DNA of 31,790 bases from positions 1 to 31,790 of the forward strand of contig PFRJ01000032.1 in assembly GCA_002788515.1 (NCBI GenBank), written 5' to 3'. This document shows, piece by piece, positions 7,588 to 14,593 of this stretch. The notes beneath the pieces are model-generated. The model did not search any database, was not told the DNA's origin, and worked only from the letters and a program-made list of their open reading frames with translations. The DNA comes from Nitrosopumilales archaeon CG_4_9_14_0_2_um_filter_34_16. Its GTDB lineage: Archaea; Thermoproteota; Nitrososphaeria; Nitrososphaerales; Nitrosopumilaceae. How positions within the stretch are numbered: the stretch's first letter is position 1; each line of letters begins with the position of its first letter. The translations under genes were made by a program, and so were the position numbers.

Positions 7588-8316
7588 TTATGCTTTAATC
7601 CTATCCCGTCCACCCTTTGCGGTTCTAAAAACATTCATTCCAATAAAGTAATTCTCATGCAAGGATTCCAAATAAGTAATTTCATTTTCGGTTTCTCTAA
7701 TTTCTTTTGCAGTTGTATTAGGATCATTTTTTAATTTTTCAAGTTTTTGTCTAGTTTCTTCCAAAAACGAATCAACTCCACGTTCATAATTTGAGACACC
7801 GCCAAATTCTGGACTAAGAACATGATCAGGAACATATCTTGGTGTATGGTCTTGTGGAATTTCTGCTTGTCTTGTAAGAGATTCTTGCTCTTCTGCAGTA
7901 AGAATAGGTCTTGGAAATCTATCCTTTTTATCTAAAAAGAATTCAGGCTCACCCATTTCTCTTCTAAAGATTTCTTCGCCTTGTCTCTTAAAGGTGTAAT
8001 CAGATTTCTTGGCAGTATCAGATTTTACTTCAGCCGCGATGGCTTTGTATTCTTCTTCTGCTGCAGCTTCTGCTGCAGCTTTGGCGGCTTCTGCTTTTGC
8101 TAAAGCCTCTTTTACTGCAAGTTCAGCTTCTTCAACAGCTTTGGCTGCTGCTTCAGCTTTTAGTATTGCAGCTTCAGATATTTTTGCTTCTGCTGCGATT
8201 TTATCTTCTGCAGATTTAGATTCAATATTTGCAGATTCATCAACTGATGGCGTTTCAGATACTGAGTCTTCAATAGTTTTTGTTTCTACTTCAGATTCTT
8301 TTTTATCTTCAGACAT
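7588..8316 (-). CDS. Alanine/glutamate-rich coiled-coil protein of unknown function, paired with the HemA homologue
   Basis: 242 residues from an ATG at 8316. The N-terminal 40 residues are Ser/Glu/Asp/Lys-rich and probably disordered. Residues about 40-95 form a strongly Ala/Glu/Lys-rich helix (runs such as AKAEAAKAAAEAAAEEEYKA), predicted to be one long coiled coil. A distinct C-terminal domain follows, with FPRPILTAEEQE, PRYVPDHVLSPEFGG and a second helical hairpin ending GGRDRIKA. The Ala-rich part causes a false low-complexity open frame on the other strand. The gene ends 3 nt before the HemA-like start, so the two form an operon. A minus-strand TATA-like TTTTAATATT lies about 30 nt upstream (8341-8350). 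I do not recognise the family; a scaffold or partner for the HemA-like protein is conjecture. Confidence 0.8.
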   Translation of the reverse strand: MSEDKKESEVETKTIEDSVSETPSVDESANIESKSAEDKIAAEAKISEAAILKAEAAAKAVEEAELAVKEALAKAEAAKAAAEAAAEEEYKAIAAEVKSDTAKKSDYTFKRQGEEIFRREMGEPEFFLDKKDRFPRPILTAEEQESLTRQAEIPQDHTPRYVPDHVLSPEFGGVSNYERGVDSFLEETRQKLEKLKNDPNTTAKEIRETENEITYLESLHENYFIGMNVFRTAKGGRDRIKA

Positions 8317-8456
8317 CAAAATTTACTAAAATTGCCTGAATTTTAATATTCTTGTGAGATGAATCGTTTATCAATCATTTTTCAATGACAGTGTCTAGAA
8401 ATTTTATTTTGATCGGTTATAAAAAAATTTGAAAATAATGAAAATTGAAATAATGG

Positions 8457-8531
8457 CGCCCTCGGCGGGATTTGAACACGCGTCTCAGCCGTGACAGGGC
8501 CGAATTCTAGACCGGGCTATACTACAAGGGC
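8457..8531 (-). tRNA. tRNA-Asp (GTC)
   Basis: On the minus strand the acceptor GCCCTTG (8531-8525) pairs with CGAGGGC, with discriminator G at 8457. The anticodon stem CGGCC/GGCTG frames the loop CTGTCAC, giving anticodon GTC. The T-arm contains GTTCAAATC. A CCA triplet follows directly at 8456-8454, so the 3' CCA may be encoded, unlike the other three tRNAs here. One A-A mismatch in the D-stem is apparent. No intron is visible. Confidence 0.92.
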
Positions 8532-8598
8532 ACAAGTTGATTGAGTCAGATTGCCAGATTAAAAGTTTCTGTCAGAACAAAATCTTTTGTAAAAGACT

Positions 8599-8607
8599 AA
8601 ATTATAC
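8599..8607 (+). promoter_or_regulatory. TATA box of tRNA-Lys
   Basis: AAATTATAC lies 25 nt ahead of the mature tRNA 5' end at 8628, the expected archaeal spacing. Confidence 0.5.
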
Positions 8608-8627
8608 GCTGAAAGCATTTTTTACGA

Positions 8628-8701
8628 GGGTCTATGGCGCAGCCAGGTAGCGCACCGGACTTTTAATCCGGTTGTCGTGGGTCCGAATCCCACTAGACCC
8701 G
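8628..8701 (+). tRNA. tRNA-Lys (TTT)
   Basis: The acceptor GGGTCTA pairs with TAGACCC (8694-8700), with discriminator G at 8701. The anticodon stem CCGGA/TCCGG encloses the loop CTTTTAA, giving anticodon TTT. The T-loop GTCCGAATC is present. The CCA end is not encoded and there is no intron. It points away from tRNA-Asp, and about 96 nt between them hold both promoters. Confidence 0.95.
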
Positions 8702-8720
8702 CTCCTCATCATTGTTCTAG

Positions 8721-10181
8721 TTAATTGATTATTTGAGATACTTGTTTTGCTAAATCTTCAAGGGCTAAAGCAATTTTATTTTCTCTTTTAGACATATCTA
8801 ATCTGCAAGCATTTATTTTTTGAATTCTGTCAGAAATCATTCTTTTTTGTTCATCATAGCCTGAAGAACCATACGATTTTCTGTCTTTCAATGACGAAAC
8901 AACAGTTGTTGAAGAAATAATTTTGGAAACAATTTTTGGATCAACATCAGAGCCTTCTACAGATTTTTTTATTTCGGCTGAGGTTAATTTTGAGATAGAT
9001 TTTTTTGAATTGTGTGAAAGTTGTACTAGAATTCCTGCAATTTTATGGGTAACTCGAAATGGAATTCCTTCTTGAACTAATTTTTCAGCAATGTCTAACG
9101 CAATAAGATTACTAGAATCTGTAATTTTTTTCATTTGTTTTTCATTTATTTTCATAGTAAGAATAATGGATTTTATAATCAACAACGCACTAATAGAAAT
9201 TTTTGACGTTGACCATATTGATGATTTTATTTGTTGTAAATCACGTCCATAACCAGATGCTAAACCTTTGACAGTAGTCAAAATTGCAGTTAAATTTCCA
9301 ATTACTTCAGCAGTTTTTCCTCTGGTCAATTCCAAAATATCAGGATTCTTTTTTTGAGGCATTACACTTGAAGGAGATGTAAATTCGTCTGAGAGTTCAA
9401 TGAAAGAAAATTCAGAAGTAGACCAAATAATAAAATCCTCGGACATTCTGCTTAGGTTAGTCATCAAGATTGAAATCATTGCGACATATTCTGCTACAAA
9501 ATCACGTGTGCTTGTTGCATCAAGGGAATTCTCAATAACAGTATCAAACCCAAGCATTTTTGCTGTGCTATGTCTATCAATTGAAATGCTCGTACCGCCA
9601 ACAGGTCCAGCGCCAAGTGGACTTTGATTAACCCTGTCAAATGTTTCAAACAATCTTTGAAAATCCCGAAACAGAGCATCTGCCTGTGCTAAAAGATAGT
9701 GAGAAAATAGACCTGCTTGAGCTTGCTGGAGATGAGTATAGAGTGGCATGATTGTTTTTTGATGATTTTTAGCCACAGAAATAATGGATTCAATTGTATC
9801 TAGCAGACAATTACAAATAATATTAATATCATCTCGAATTTTCATTCTAATATCTAATACAACTTGATCATTACGTGATCTTGCAGTATGCATTTTTCCA
9901 CCACTTGTCATACCTGCTTTTTTTATAACTAGAGACTCAATAAGCTCATGAATGTCTTCTGCGCCAGAAGATGAATCGAATTTTTCATTTTTCAAATTCT
10001 CTAATGACGATAGAATTTTTTTTGCATCATTTTTTGTAATGATGTTGTTTTGAAACAACATCAAAGAATGAGCTTGACTTCCAAGAATATCATAAAGTGC
10101 AATTTCAGAATCATCATCAACTGATGAAACATAATCTAAAGTAATATCACTCAAATCAGTACCAAGACGTGAACGATACAT
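8721..10181 (-). CDS. argH: Argininosuccinate lyase
   Basis: A 486-residue member of the fumarase/aspartase superfamily that cleaves argininosuccinate to arginine and fumarate, the last step of arginine synthesis. The signature SSVMPQKKNPD is at 271-281. Other ASL motifs are MHTARSRNDQV (97-107), the catalytic THLQQAQ (149-155) and SPLGAGPVGGTS (187-198). The N-terminus is short (MYRSRLG) compared with bacterial enzymes that start KLWGGRF, but residues needed for catalysis remain. The ATG at 10181 is 25 nt from the centre of a TATATA element that also fits the divergent gene. Tail-to-tail spacing to tRNA-Lys is short (19 nt). Cytoplasmic homotetramer, by family. Confidence 0.95.
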   Translation of the reverse strand: MYRSRLGTDLSDITLDYVSSVDDDSEIALYDILGSQAHSLMLFQNNIITKNDAKKILSSLENLKNEKFDSSSGAEDIHELIESLVIKKAGMTSGGKMHTARSRNDQVVLDIRMKIRDDINIICNCLLDTIESIISVAKNHQKTIMPLYTHLQQAQAGLFSHYLLAQADALFRDFQRLFETFDRVNQSPLGAGPVGGTSISIDRHSTAKMLGFDTVIENSLDATSTRDFVAEYVAMISILMTNLSRMSEDFIIWSTSEFSFIELSDEFTSPSSVMPQKKNPDILELTRGKTAEVIGNLTAILTTVKGLASGYGRDLQQIKSSIWSTSKISISALLIIKSIILTMKINEKQMKKITDSSNLIALDIAEKLVQEGIPFRVTHKIAGILVQLSHNSKKSISKLTSAEIKKSVEGSDVDPKIVSKIISSTTVVSSLKDRKSYGSSGYDEQKRMISDRIQKINACRLDMSKRENKIALALEDLAKQVSQIIN

Positions 10182-10201
10182 TACCTAGTGTTCTAAAATG
10201 G

Positions 10202-10210
10202 TTATATATA
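10202..10210. promoter_or_regulatory. Shared bidirectional TATA box between argH and the MIP18-family gene
   Basis: The element TTATATATA reads as a good TATA box on both strands. Its centre (10206) is 25 nt from the argH ATG (A at 10181, minus strand) and 25 nt from the MIP18-family ATG (A at 10231, plus strand). No other AT-rich element lies in the 49-nt intergenic space, so one box seems to drive two leaderless transcripts. Confidence 0.55.
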
Positions 10211-10230
10211 GCATCGACGCTTTTGCCGAC

Positions 10231-10551
10231 ATGAGCCAAGATATCAAACAGCTACGAGTAAAATTATTTGATGAACTATCAAAGATAGTAGATCCTGAAA
10301 TCAACACATCGATTGTTGAACTAGAATTAATTGACGAAGTAGATATCAACAACAGCAATGTCAAAGTTGATTTACATCTTACCAGTCCATTCTGCCCAGC
10401 AGTATTTGGTTTTAAGATTTGTCAGGATATTCATGATAATCTTTTGAAGGTAGATGGAGTGGATGATGTTAAAGTTAATGTTTCAAATCATTTTATGGCT
10501 GAACAGATTAACAATCAGGTAAACAATAGTCCAAATCCAAAGAAAAAATAG
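10231..10551 (+). CDS. MIP18 / DUF59 family protein (SufT-like Fe-S assembly factor)
   Basis: 106 residues from the ATG at 10231. The pattern LRVKLFDELSKIVDPEINTS followed by VELELID, then LTSPFCPAVFGF and a final DGVDDVKVNVS, is the DUF59/MIP18 fold: VxDPE, a conserved Cys in a T/S-x-x-CP loop, and the last beta strand. Family members (SufT, PaaD, Cia2/MIP18) help mature Fe-S proteins. An in-frame ATG at 10198 exists, but it precedes the TATA box at 10202-10210, so 10231 is the likely leaderless start. The neighbouring sdhB gene encodes a three-cluster Fe-S protein and converges on it with a 1-nt gap; any functional link is inference. Confidence 0.87.
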   Translation: MSQDIKQLRVKLFDELSKIVDPEINTSIVELELIDEVDINNSNVKVDLHLTSPFCPAVFGFKICQDIHDNLLKVDGVDDVKVNVSNHFMAEQINNQVNNSPNPKKK

Positions 10552-10552
10552 G

Positions 10553-11320
10553 TTAACTTCTAAAACCTAGTAAGTATCCACGAAGCAGTTGGATTCCCAT
10601 AGCAGGATCGACTCCTTTCGGACATACTTGACTACAAGAGCCCGCAAAATGACATCTCCATATCCCATGAGAATCATCAATTATTTTTAATCTAGAATCT
10701 TTTCCTTTATCTCGGCTATCAGCAACATATCGATATGCTTGAGCTAATGCCTGTGGTCCAACAAAAGAAGAATCAGTTGCCATTGTAGGACATGCAGAAT
10801 TACACAAACCACATTTGATACAGTTTGCAAATTGGATGTATTGTTCTACTTCTTCTGGAGATTGCAAAAATTCTTTTTCATCAGATGTTAATTCTGTATC
10901 ATCTCTGATTAGATATGGTTTGATTTTTTGATGTGTATCAAACAATCTTTCAAACTTTACTGCCAAATCTCGAATTATTGGGAAATTATTCATTGGTTCG
11001 ACAGTTACAACATTGGAATTGAGTTCACTAATTTTTGTAAAGCACGCTAATCTGGGTTTCCCATTTATTATCATTCCACAGGAACCACATGTAGCTTGTC
11101 TGCAAGAATAACGTACTGCTACTGAATGATCAAAATGCTTTTTCACTTCAAGAATTGCTTCTAAAACAGTTGTCCATCTCTCATATGGAACAGAAAACTC
11201 CATAAATTTACTAGAATCATCATGTTCAGGATTATATCTTGAAATTCTAAGAGTGATAGATTTTGAGGAAGACAATGGTGTTGATGTTTGCTCATTTGCA
11301 ATACCAGATGCTTGTGTCAC
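10553..11320 (-). CDS. sdhB: Succinate dehydrogenase/fumarate reductase iron-sulfur subunit
   Basis: 255 residues carrying electrons from the flavoprotein to the membrane quinone site. The N-terminal ferredoxin domain has the 2Fe-2S cysteines in CRQATCGSC followed by LAC; the C-terminal half has CIKCGLCNSACP (4Fe-4S) and CHFAGSCSQVCPKGVDP (3Fe-4S type and partner cysteines), exactly as in SdhB. It is the last gene of the sdhA-C-D-B operon. The start is a GTG at 11320, two bases after the stop of sdhD, with a GGGGATGGT purine-rich run upstream. An extra Ser/Thr-rich N-terminal stretch of about 20 residues precedes the SITLRISRYNP strand. Located on the cytoplasmic face of the membrane. Confidence 0.95.
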   Translation of the reverse strand: MTQASGIANEQTSTPLSSSKSITLRISRYNPEHDDSSKFMEFSVPYERWTTVLEAILEVKKHFDHSVAVRYSCRQATCGSCGMIINGKPRLACFTKISELNSNVVTVEPMNNFPIIRDLAVKFERLFDTHQKIKPYLIRDDTELTSDEKEFLQSPEEVEQYIQFANCIKCGLCNSACPTMATDSSFVGPQALAQAYRYVADSRDKGKDSRLKIIDDSHGIWRCHFAGSCSQVCPKGVDPAMGIQLLRGYLLGFRS

Positions 11321-11322
11321 TT

Positions 11323-11667
11323 CTATACCATCCCCATGTTAGTCATAATAATTGTTCTTGAGCCATATGCTATTAGTGCAATCATAGCTGCAAGACATCC
11401 ATAAGAAACGGCTTTTTCATACAGTCTACCTTGTTTTAATTCCAATAAAATAACTCTTAGTCCATTAAATCCATGAACAGAAAGTAAGATGAGAATGAGT
11501 TCCAACATTATAGCATATGGGATAAATTTGTAGTTAGCAAGAACACTTTCATATTCTAAAGATTCTGCAAATCCCTGCGTAAGACGCATCAATATGTGAA
11601 CTGCCACTAAAGCCACTGCTGCTAAAGCAGTCCCATAGTGGATTTTCATAATAGTGCTTTCTCTCAT
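11323..11667 (-). CDS. sdhD: Succinate dehydrogenase membrane anchor subunit D
   Basis: About 114 residues with three hydrophobic helices: near HYGTALAAVALVAVHILM, IPYAIMLELILILLSVHGF and GCLAAMIALIAYG. The second helix ends VHGFNGLRVILLE, whose His and Gly-x-Arg pattern fits the haem/quinone region of SdhD. I prefer the ATG at 11667, preceded by GGTGA with 5-nt spacing and placed 1 nt after the sdhC stop; TTG (11679) and GTG (11676) further upstream are in frame. It anchors the SdhAB head to the membrane with the neighbouring 143-aa protein and forms the quinone site. The C/D naming follows gene order and motif resemblance only. Confidence 0.85.
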   Translation of the reverse strand: MRESTIMKIHYGTALAAVALVAVHILMRLTQGFAESLEYESVLANYKFIPYAIMLELILILLSVHGFNGLRVILLELKQGRLYEKAVSYGCLAAMIALIAYGSRTIIMTNMGMV

Positions 11668-11668
11668 T

Positions 11669-12100
11669 TTATTCACCAAACATTACCGCTAAACCATACA
11701 TCATTGCAACTGCTGCAAGAACTATTGCAGAATAGATTCCTATTTTGTGTCTATAATTCTGTGATGCAGGATCATATGGATAGTCGGGTCTAGCAGGTTT
11801 TCCTACACCCACTCCACCATGGCCTAACATCACTCGAATTCCATTTACAGTGTGAAATACACACATTGCAATTACAATTGCCAATATTGCATGTCCTTCT
11901 GTAGTTTGGGTTAATTCAAGAAATTCATTCCATCCTACTTGCCCCCTTAGAATAGTGCTAGTTTCATAAATATGACCAATAAAATACGCAAGCAACCCCA
12001 AGCCACTTAATCGCATTAACAAATATGCAACACGTTCAATTCCGTATCTACGAGGATTAATCATTCCTCCAATACCTTCTTTGTTTTCATCTTGTGGCAT
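11669..12100 (-). CDS. sdhC: Succinate dehydrogenase membrane anchor subunit C (cytochrome b type)
   Basis: 143 residues with three predicted transmembrane helices: VAYLLMRLSGLGLLAYFIGH, AILAIVIAMCVFHTVNGI and IYSAIVLAAVAMMYGLAV. The first helix has the SGLGLLAYFIGH histidine pattern of SdhC and the second ends FHTVNGIRVMLGHGG, where His and GIR match the haem b region. The second motif mirrors VHGFNGLRV in the next gene, suggesting the two anchors share ancestry. The ATG at 12100 follows the sdhA stop directly. The soluble N-terminal 20 residues are polar. Membrane location; quinone reduction with sdhD. Confidence 0.88.
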   Translation of the reverse strand: MPQDENKEGIGGMINPRRYGIERVAYLLMRLSGLGLLAYFIGHIYETSTILRGQVGWNEFLELTQTTEGHAILAIVIAMCVFHTVNGIRVMLGHGGVGVGKPARPDYPYDPASQNYRHKIGIYSAIVLAAVAMMYGLAVMFGE

Positions 12101-13813
12101 CTAGTATTTTCTCTCCACTGGCTGATACTTAGTTATTGTTACAGGATGTGTTTTCATAATTGGTTCATTTGGATCATAGTAAGCAAGTGTGTGATGTAAA
12201 AAGTTAGCGTCATCACGTTTAGTGTAATCAGTTCTTGCATGTGCACCACGAGACTCCTTTCTGTTTATTGCACCTAACAACACAATCTCTGCCACTCTAA
12301 ACATAGAATCAAGTTCCATCACATTTGCGAAATTAGTATTGTATTCTTTTGCTTTGTCATCAACATGTTTCCAAGTTTGTGTTTTTAATTGACGGATTTT
12401 TTTAAGGCCTTCAACAAGATTGGTTTCATTTCTGTAAACATATGCTTTATCATTCATAGTATCAGTGAGTTCTTGTCTAATTTCATATGGATTGGCATCA
12501 CCATTGCCTCTAAAGATTCCATCATAGATTCGTTTTTCTTCAGCGGCTACCAAATGATGAGGCCATGGATTTGAAGAGTGTTCCTTTTGAATATACTCAA
12601 CTGCTAATTCTCCAGTAATTTTACCCCAAACTATACACTCAGAAGTCGAATTTGCACCCAAACGATTTGAGCCATGGACACTGTTACATGCAGCTTCACC
12701 GGCTGCCCAAACTCCTTGAATTTCTGTGGCACCATCAATATCAGTATGAAGTCCACCCATCATATAATGACAAACAGGTCTAATGTCAAGTAAATCTGTA
12801 GCAGGATCAATACCAGAAAATTTTATAGATATTTCTCTAATACCGCCTAGTTTCTCTTTGATTTTTTCATCTCCAAGATGTCTCAAATCAAGCTTCATAC
12901 AATCAACTCCAGTTTCATGTTTGAATCCATGACCTTCTTGAATTTCAGTCATAATTGATCTTGATACAATATCACGTGGAGCTAATTCCATCTTACCGGC
13001 AGCATATGTTTTCATGAATCGTTCACCTTTATTGTTAAGAAGATAACCACCTTCTCCTCGTGCGCCTTCCGTAATCAAAATTCCAGAAGGTAAAATTCCT
13101 GTTGGATGGAATTGTACAAACTCCATATCTTTGAGAGCCATGCCAGCACGCAATCCCATATCTAAGCCGTCAGGAGTTGAGGAAAGCGCATAAGTTGAAA
13201 AGCTGTACAATCGTCCTGCACCGCCTGTTGCAATAATGAGTGCTTTTCCTTTAATTGTGTAAAATGTGCCAGAGCCTAATTCAATTGCAGTAATTCCCAT
13301 GAATTTTTTTCCGTCATGCACAATAGATGTTACAAACCACTCGTTAAGATATTCAATATTTTCAAATTTCTGACAAGTGTCATACAAAGTTTGCATTTCA
13401 AAGAAACCAACTTTATCAGATGCATATGTTGCACGTGGAAAGCTATAACCGCCAAAATTACGTTGATCAATTCTACCATCTTTTCTTCTAGACCATGGCA
13501 TTCCCCAATGATCTAATTGATGAATTTCCTGTGGCATTTCAACACATAGTCTTTCAGCAACATCTTGATCTGCAAGAAAATCACTTCCTTTGACAGTATC
13601 ATAAACATGAGATTCAATTGTATCGCCCTCATCTTCAAAAAGTACTGCTGCAGTTCCACCTTCTGCTGAAACAGAATGAGAACGCATTACTTGTAATTTT
13701 GAGACGACTCCAATTTTGAGATGTGGTCCTTTTTTTGCAGCAGCTATTGCAGCACGTAAACCTGCAAGACCAGAGCCACAAATAATCAAATCAAATTCTA
13801 TAGAATCAACCAT
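12101..13813 (-). CDS. sdhA: Succinate dehydrogenase/fumarate reductase flavoprotein subunit
   Basis: 570 residues with the full SdhA motif set: dinucleotide-binding GSGLAG (13-18), the FAD-linking RSHSVSAEGG with H46, FHPTG, EGARGEGGYLLN, HYMMGGLHTD and SNRLGANS. The C-terminal helical domain (TWKHVDDKAKEYN... MLRV-like FRVAEIVLLGAINRKESRGAH) is complete. It oxidises succinate to fumarate in the TCA cycle and passes electrons to SdhB. First gene of the operon A-C-D-B; its stop directly abuts the sdhC start. A minus-strand TATA box (ATATTTAT at 13841-13848) is about 30 nt ahead of the ATG. Whether it runs as SDH or fumarate reductase cannot be told, but in an aerobic ammonia oxidiser SDH is expected. 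Confidence 0.96.
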   Translation of the reverse strand: MVDSIEFDLIICGSGLAGLRAAIAAAKKGPHLKIGVVSKLQVMRSHSVSAEGGTAAVLFEDEGDTIESHVYDTVKGSDFLADQDVAERLCVEMPQEIHQLDHWGMPWSRRKDGRIDQRNFGGYSFPRATYASDKVGFFEMQTLYDTCQKFENIEYLNEWFVTSIVHDGKKFMGITAIELGSGTFYTIKGKALIIATGGAGRLYSFSTYALSSTPDGLDMGLRAGMALKDMEFVQFHPTGILPSGILITEGARGEGGYLLNNKGERFMKTYAAGKMELAPRDIVSRSIMTEIQEGHGFKHETGVDCMKLDLRHLGDEKIKEKLGGIREISIKFSGIDPATDLLDIRPVCHYMMGGLHTDIDGATEIQGVWAAGEAACNSVHGSNRLGANSTSECIVWGKITGELAVEYIQKEHSSNPWPHHLVAAEEKRIYDGIFRGNGDANPYEIRQELTDTMNDKAYVYRNETNLVEGLKKIRQLKTQTWKHVDDKAKEYNTNFANVMELDSMFRVAEIVLLGAINRKESRGAHARTDYTKRDDANFLHHTLAYYDPNEPIMKTHPVTITKYQPVERKY

Positions 13814-13840
13814 TTTTCAGTCAAACTTGCTTTGGGCGGG

Positions 13841-13848
13841 ATAAATAT
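13841..13848 (-). promoter_or_regulatory. TATA box of the sdhACDB operon
   Basis: The minus-strand ATATTTAT, centred about 32 nt before the sdhA ATG, is the only AT-rich element near the gene. The padR promoter starts about 30 nt further on in the opposite direction, so regulator binding there could affect both. Confidence 0.5.
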
Positions 13849-13880
13849 GTAGTAATTGTTAGGCATGATCCAAAATATTA

Positions 13881-13888
13881 AAATATAT
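13881..13888 (+). promoter_or_regulatory. TATA box of the padR gene
   Basis: AAATATAT is centred 24 nt before the ATG at 13909. Its last two bases overlap the first operator palindrome. Confidence 0.55.
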
Positions 13889-13910
13889 CACTAGTGATAT
13901 CACTAGTGAT
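13887..13910. promoter_or_regulatory. Two tandem 12-bp palindromes, probable PadR operator
   Basis: ATCACTAGTGAT occurs twice head to tail (13887-13898 and 13899-13910), each a perfect palindrome, together also a perfect 24-bp palindrome. It fills the space from the TATA box to the predicted transcription start, the classic place for a repressor site. The second copy includes the first two bases of the start codon. Autoregulation by the encoded PadR dimer is the simplest reading. Confidence 0.65.
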
Positions 13911-14418
13911 GATTTCTGAATGGTTTCAGAGGGTTGGAAGTTCAGTCCCAAGAGGCTTTTCGAGATATTTTATTTTAGAATTATTGAAAAAAACACCACA
14001 TACAGGAAAAGAGATCATAGATTATGCAGTAGAGCAAAGTAACGGTATTTGGAAACCATCTCCAGGATTGATTTACCCATTATTAGGAAGATTACTTGAT
14101 GAGGGATTAATTGATGAAACAAAGGATGGAAAATATCAACTAACACAGAAAGGAAAAGACACAGCAGAAGACGTAGACAAGGTAAATGATATTGTTAAAA
14201 AACAATTAGAAGTCTTGTTCAGATTAGGCAATGTTGGAAGATTTGTAGCAATAGATCTTCTAGAAAAAATTTCAACGATGGGATCTATACTTAGTTCAAA
14301 TTTTGTAAACATGACTAATGATGAAACTCAAAAATACAAGAAATTCCTTGAAGAAGAATTAAAAAAAATTAATGAAAAAAAATCAACGCCAAAAGGAAAA
14401 GAGATCAAAATAGAATAA
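13909..14418 (+). CDS. PadR family winged-helix transcriptional regulator
   Basis: 169 residues from the ATG at 13909. The N-terminal winged helix is clear: RYFILELLKKTPHTGKEIIDY, then the recognition region WKPSPGLIYPLLGRLLDEGLI and the wing GKYQLTQKGK. A C-terminal helical dimerisation part (IVKKQLEVLFRLGNVGRF ... KFLEEELKKINEKK) follows, ending in a lysine-rich tail. PadR proteins are dimeric regulators, often autorepressors, that respond to small ligands. The alternative GTG at 13894 would lie inside the operator and upstream of the predicted transcription start, so it is rejected. The gene is divergent from sdhA (95 nt between starts) and 175 nt upstream of the PrpB-like gene, either of which could be a target. 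The ligand is unknown. Confidence 0.9.
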   Translation: MISEWFQRVGSSVPRGFSRYFILELLKKTPHTGKEIIDYAVEQSNGIWKPSPGLIYPLLGRLLDEGLIDETKDGKYQLTQKGKDTAEDVDKVNDIVKKQLEVLFRLGNVGRFVAIDLLEKISTMGSILSSNFVNMTNDETQKYKKFLEEELKKINEKKSTPKGKEIKIE

Positions 14419-14593
14419 TCATATTAAAAGATAAAAATTAATCAGTTTTTAGAAATACCAATGAGATGACGTATTATATAACAAAAATCTATAATTTGTG
14501 GTTCAAGGCTTTTATTCTAGAAACAAAAAACGTGTGATATTTCACAATGAGTCTATTTTAAAATCATAAATAATTCAGTTAAAGAACACAATT
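14419..14593 (+). other. 175-nt intergenic stretch with an extra TATA-like element
   Basis: AT-rich gap between padR and the PrpB-like gene. It holds the box assigned to the downstream gene (near 14565-14574) and another TATA-like run TTATATAACA near 14471-14480 with no open frame following it. No hairpin, repeat or RNA gene is evident to me. Confidence 0.3.
14565..14574 (+). promoter_or_regulatory. TATA box of the PrpB-like gene
   Basis: CATAAATAAT is centred 25 nt before the ATG at 14594, consistent with a leaderless transcript. Confidence 0.5.

Noticed and set aside
8009..8329. Alanine/serine-rich open frame on the plus strand
   Set aside because: It is the antisense shadow of the Ala/Glu-rich coiled-coil gene at 7588-8316; repeated GCT/GCA codons leave both strands open. 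It shows no independent motif.
10198..10230. Upstream ATG of the MIP18-family gene
   Set aside because: It precedes the TATA box, so it would not be transcribed from it.
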